5,471 nt of DNA, from positions 1,627-7,097 of the forward strand of contig DHMB01000125.1 in the NCBI GenBank assembly GCA_002405565.1. Reading direction: 5' to 3'. The position numbers and the translations under genes are program-made. Shown in pieces: positions 5,205 to 5,471 of this stretch. The notes below the pieces were generated by a model. The model worked only from the letters and a program-made list of their open reading frames with translations. It ran no database searches and was not told the DNA's origin. Every line of letters begins with the position of its first letter. Positions within the stretch are counted from its first letter, which is position 1. The stretch is from Clostridiales bacterium UBA4653. Lineage in GTDB: Bacteria; Bacillota; Clostridia; Oscillospirales; CAG-272.

Positions 5205-5256
5205 GAGATAATTGAAAATAAAAAAGAAAAAACTTGAAAAAAGATTAAAAAAGCAC
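5205..5256 (+). promoter_or_regulatory. A/T-rich UP-element-like tract
   Basis: Roughly 50 bases made almost only of A and T, with repeated A-runs, lie directly upstream of the -35 at 5257. Such tracts bind the RNA polymerase alpha subunits at rRNA promoters. The role is inferred from composition and position. Confidence 0.45.
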
Positions 5257-5285
5257 TTGACAATTAGAAAGTGATGTGATAGAAT
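5257..5285 (+). promoter_or_regulatory. Strong sigma-A promoter, probably of an rRNA operon
   Basis: TTGACA (5257-5262), a 17-nt spacer and TAGAAT (5280-5285) give 11 of 12 consensus matches at ideal spacing. The predicted start is near the G at 5292. No protein start with a ribosome binding site follows within the window, and the sequence after it has the look of an rRNA leader, so a stable-RNA operon is the likely target. Confidence 0.75.
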
Positions 5286-5291
5286 AACAAA

Positions 5292-5471
5292 GCTGTCGCC
5301 GAGGGGCGGCGGTAAACGGTCCTTGAAAATTGAACAACAGAAGCAAAGAGAAGAAAACAAAGAATCTCGTTGATAAACTTTGAAAACTCAAAAAGTAAGA
5401 AGAAGCTAAGAAATAGCGCTCTGATTAAGATTTGGTTCAGCTCTCGAAAGGGAGCGATTAAATACGAAAAT
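5292..5471 (+). other. Probable rRNA operon leader (16S gene would lie just beyond the window)
   Basis: This non-coding transcript start contains a CGCCG/CGGCG hairpin with loop AGGGG near 5296-5311. The boxA-like antitermination motif GGTCCTTGAAAATTGAACA follows at 5318-5336, and a related CTTTGAAAACT lies at 5378-5388. A GCTCTC/GGGAGC hairpin with a GAAA tetraloop is at 5440-5455. The (C)TTTGAAAA...GAACA motif is typical of leaders and spacers of Clostridia rRNA operons. The start of 16S (AGAGTTTGATC-like) is not reached. It could instead lead into tRNA or 5S genes, but a protein gene is unlikely because no ORF or ribosome binding site is present. Confidence 0.65.

Noticed and set aside
5197..5212. 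TTGACA at 5197 as an additional promoter
   Set aside because: No -10-like hexamer occurs 16-18 nt downstream; the GATAAT at 5207 is only 4 nt away.

Overview
The window looks like chromosomal DNA of a Firmicute of the class Clostridia, possibly a gut Oscillospiraceae/Ruminococcaceae relative. This rests on strong AGGAG-type ribosome binding sites, consensus sigma-A promoters, A/T-rich intergenic DNA around moderately GC-rich genes, the look of the rRNA-type leader at the right end, and a style of intergenic repeat I associate with such genomes. The taxonomic call is inference, since no 16S sequence is present.

Layout. Positions 1-201 hold intergenic repeat modules ending in a perfect hairpin that touches the next stop codon. 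Positions 202-3112 hold a tight minus-strand operon, read right to left: lipoate-protein ligase A (lplA), an M18-family metallo-aminopeptidase, and a YfbR-like HD-domain 5'-deoxynucleotidase. Positions 3113-3540 are a divergent intergenic region. It carries an extended -10 promoter for the lplA operon, a perfect-consensus sigma-A promoter pointing right, an inverted copy of the left-end repeat, and a 118-bp multi-hairpin element resembling a miniature inverted-repeat element. Positions 3541-5124 hold a two-gene plus-strand operon: a 113-residue PII-like signalling protein and a 411-residue CPA2-type cation:proton antiporter without a regulatory RCK domain. An intrinsic terminator follows at 5133-5175. 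The last ~215 bases hold a strong promoter and what looks like the leader of an rRNA operon, whose 16S gene would begin just outside the window.

How the genes work together. The minus-strand genes are unrelated housekeeping or salvage functions (lipoylation of 2-oxoacid dehydrogenases or glycine cleavage H protein, peptide turnover, dNMP turnover) that share one transcript. The plus-strand pair is the more suggestive unit. A PII-like protein next to a membrane transporter recalls GlnK-AmtB and SbtB-SbtA, so the small protein may gate the antiporter in response to a nucleotide. That is inference from fold-like sequence pattern and gene order.

The most unusual structure is the mirror-image arrangement of dispersed repeat modules around the three-gene minus-strand block, and the placement of these folded repeats between a perfect promoter and the PII-like/antiporter operon. 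No transposase, integrase, CRISPR array or tRNA was found.
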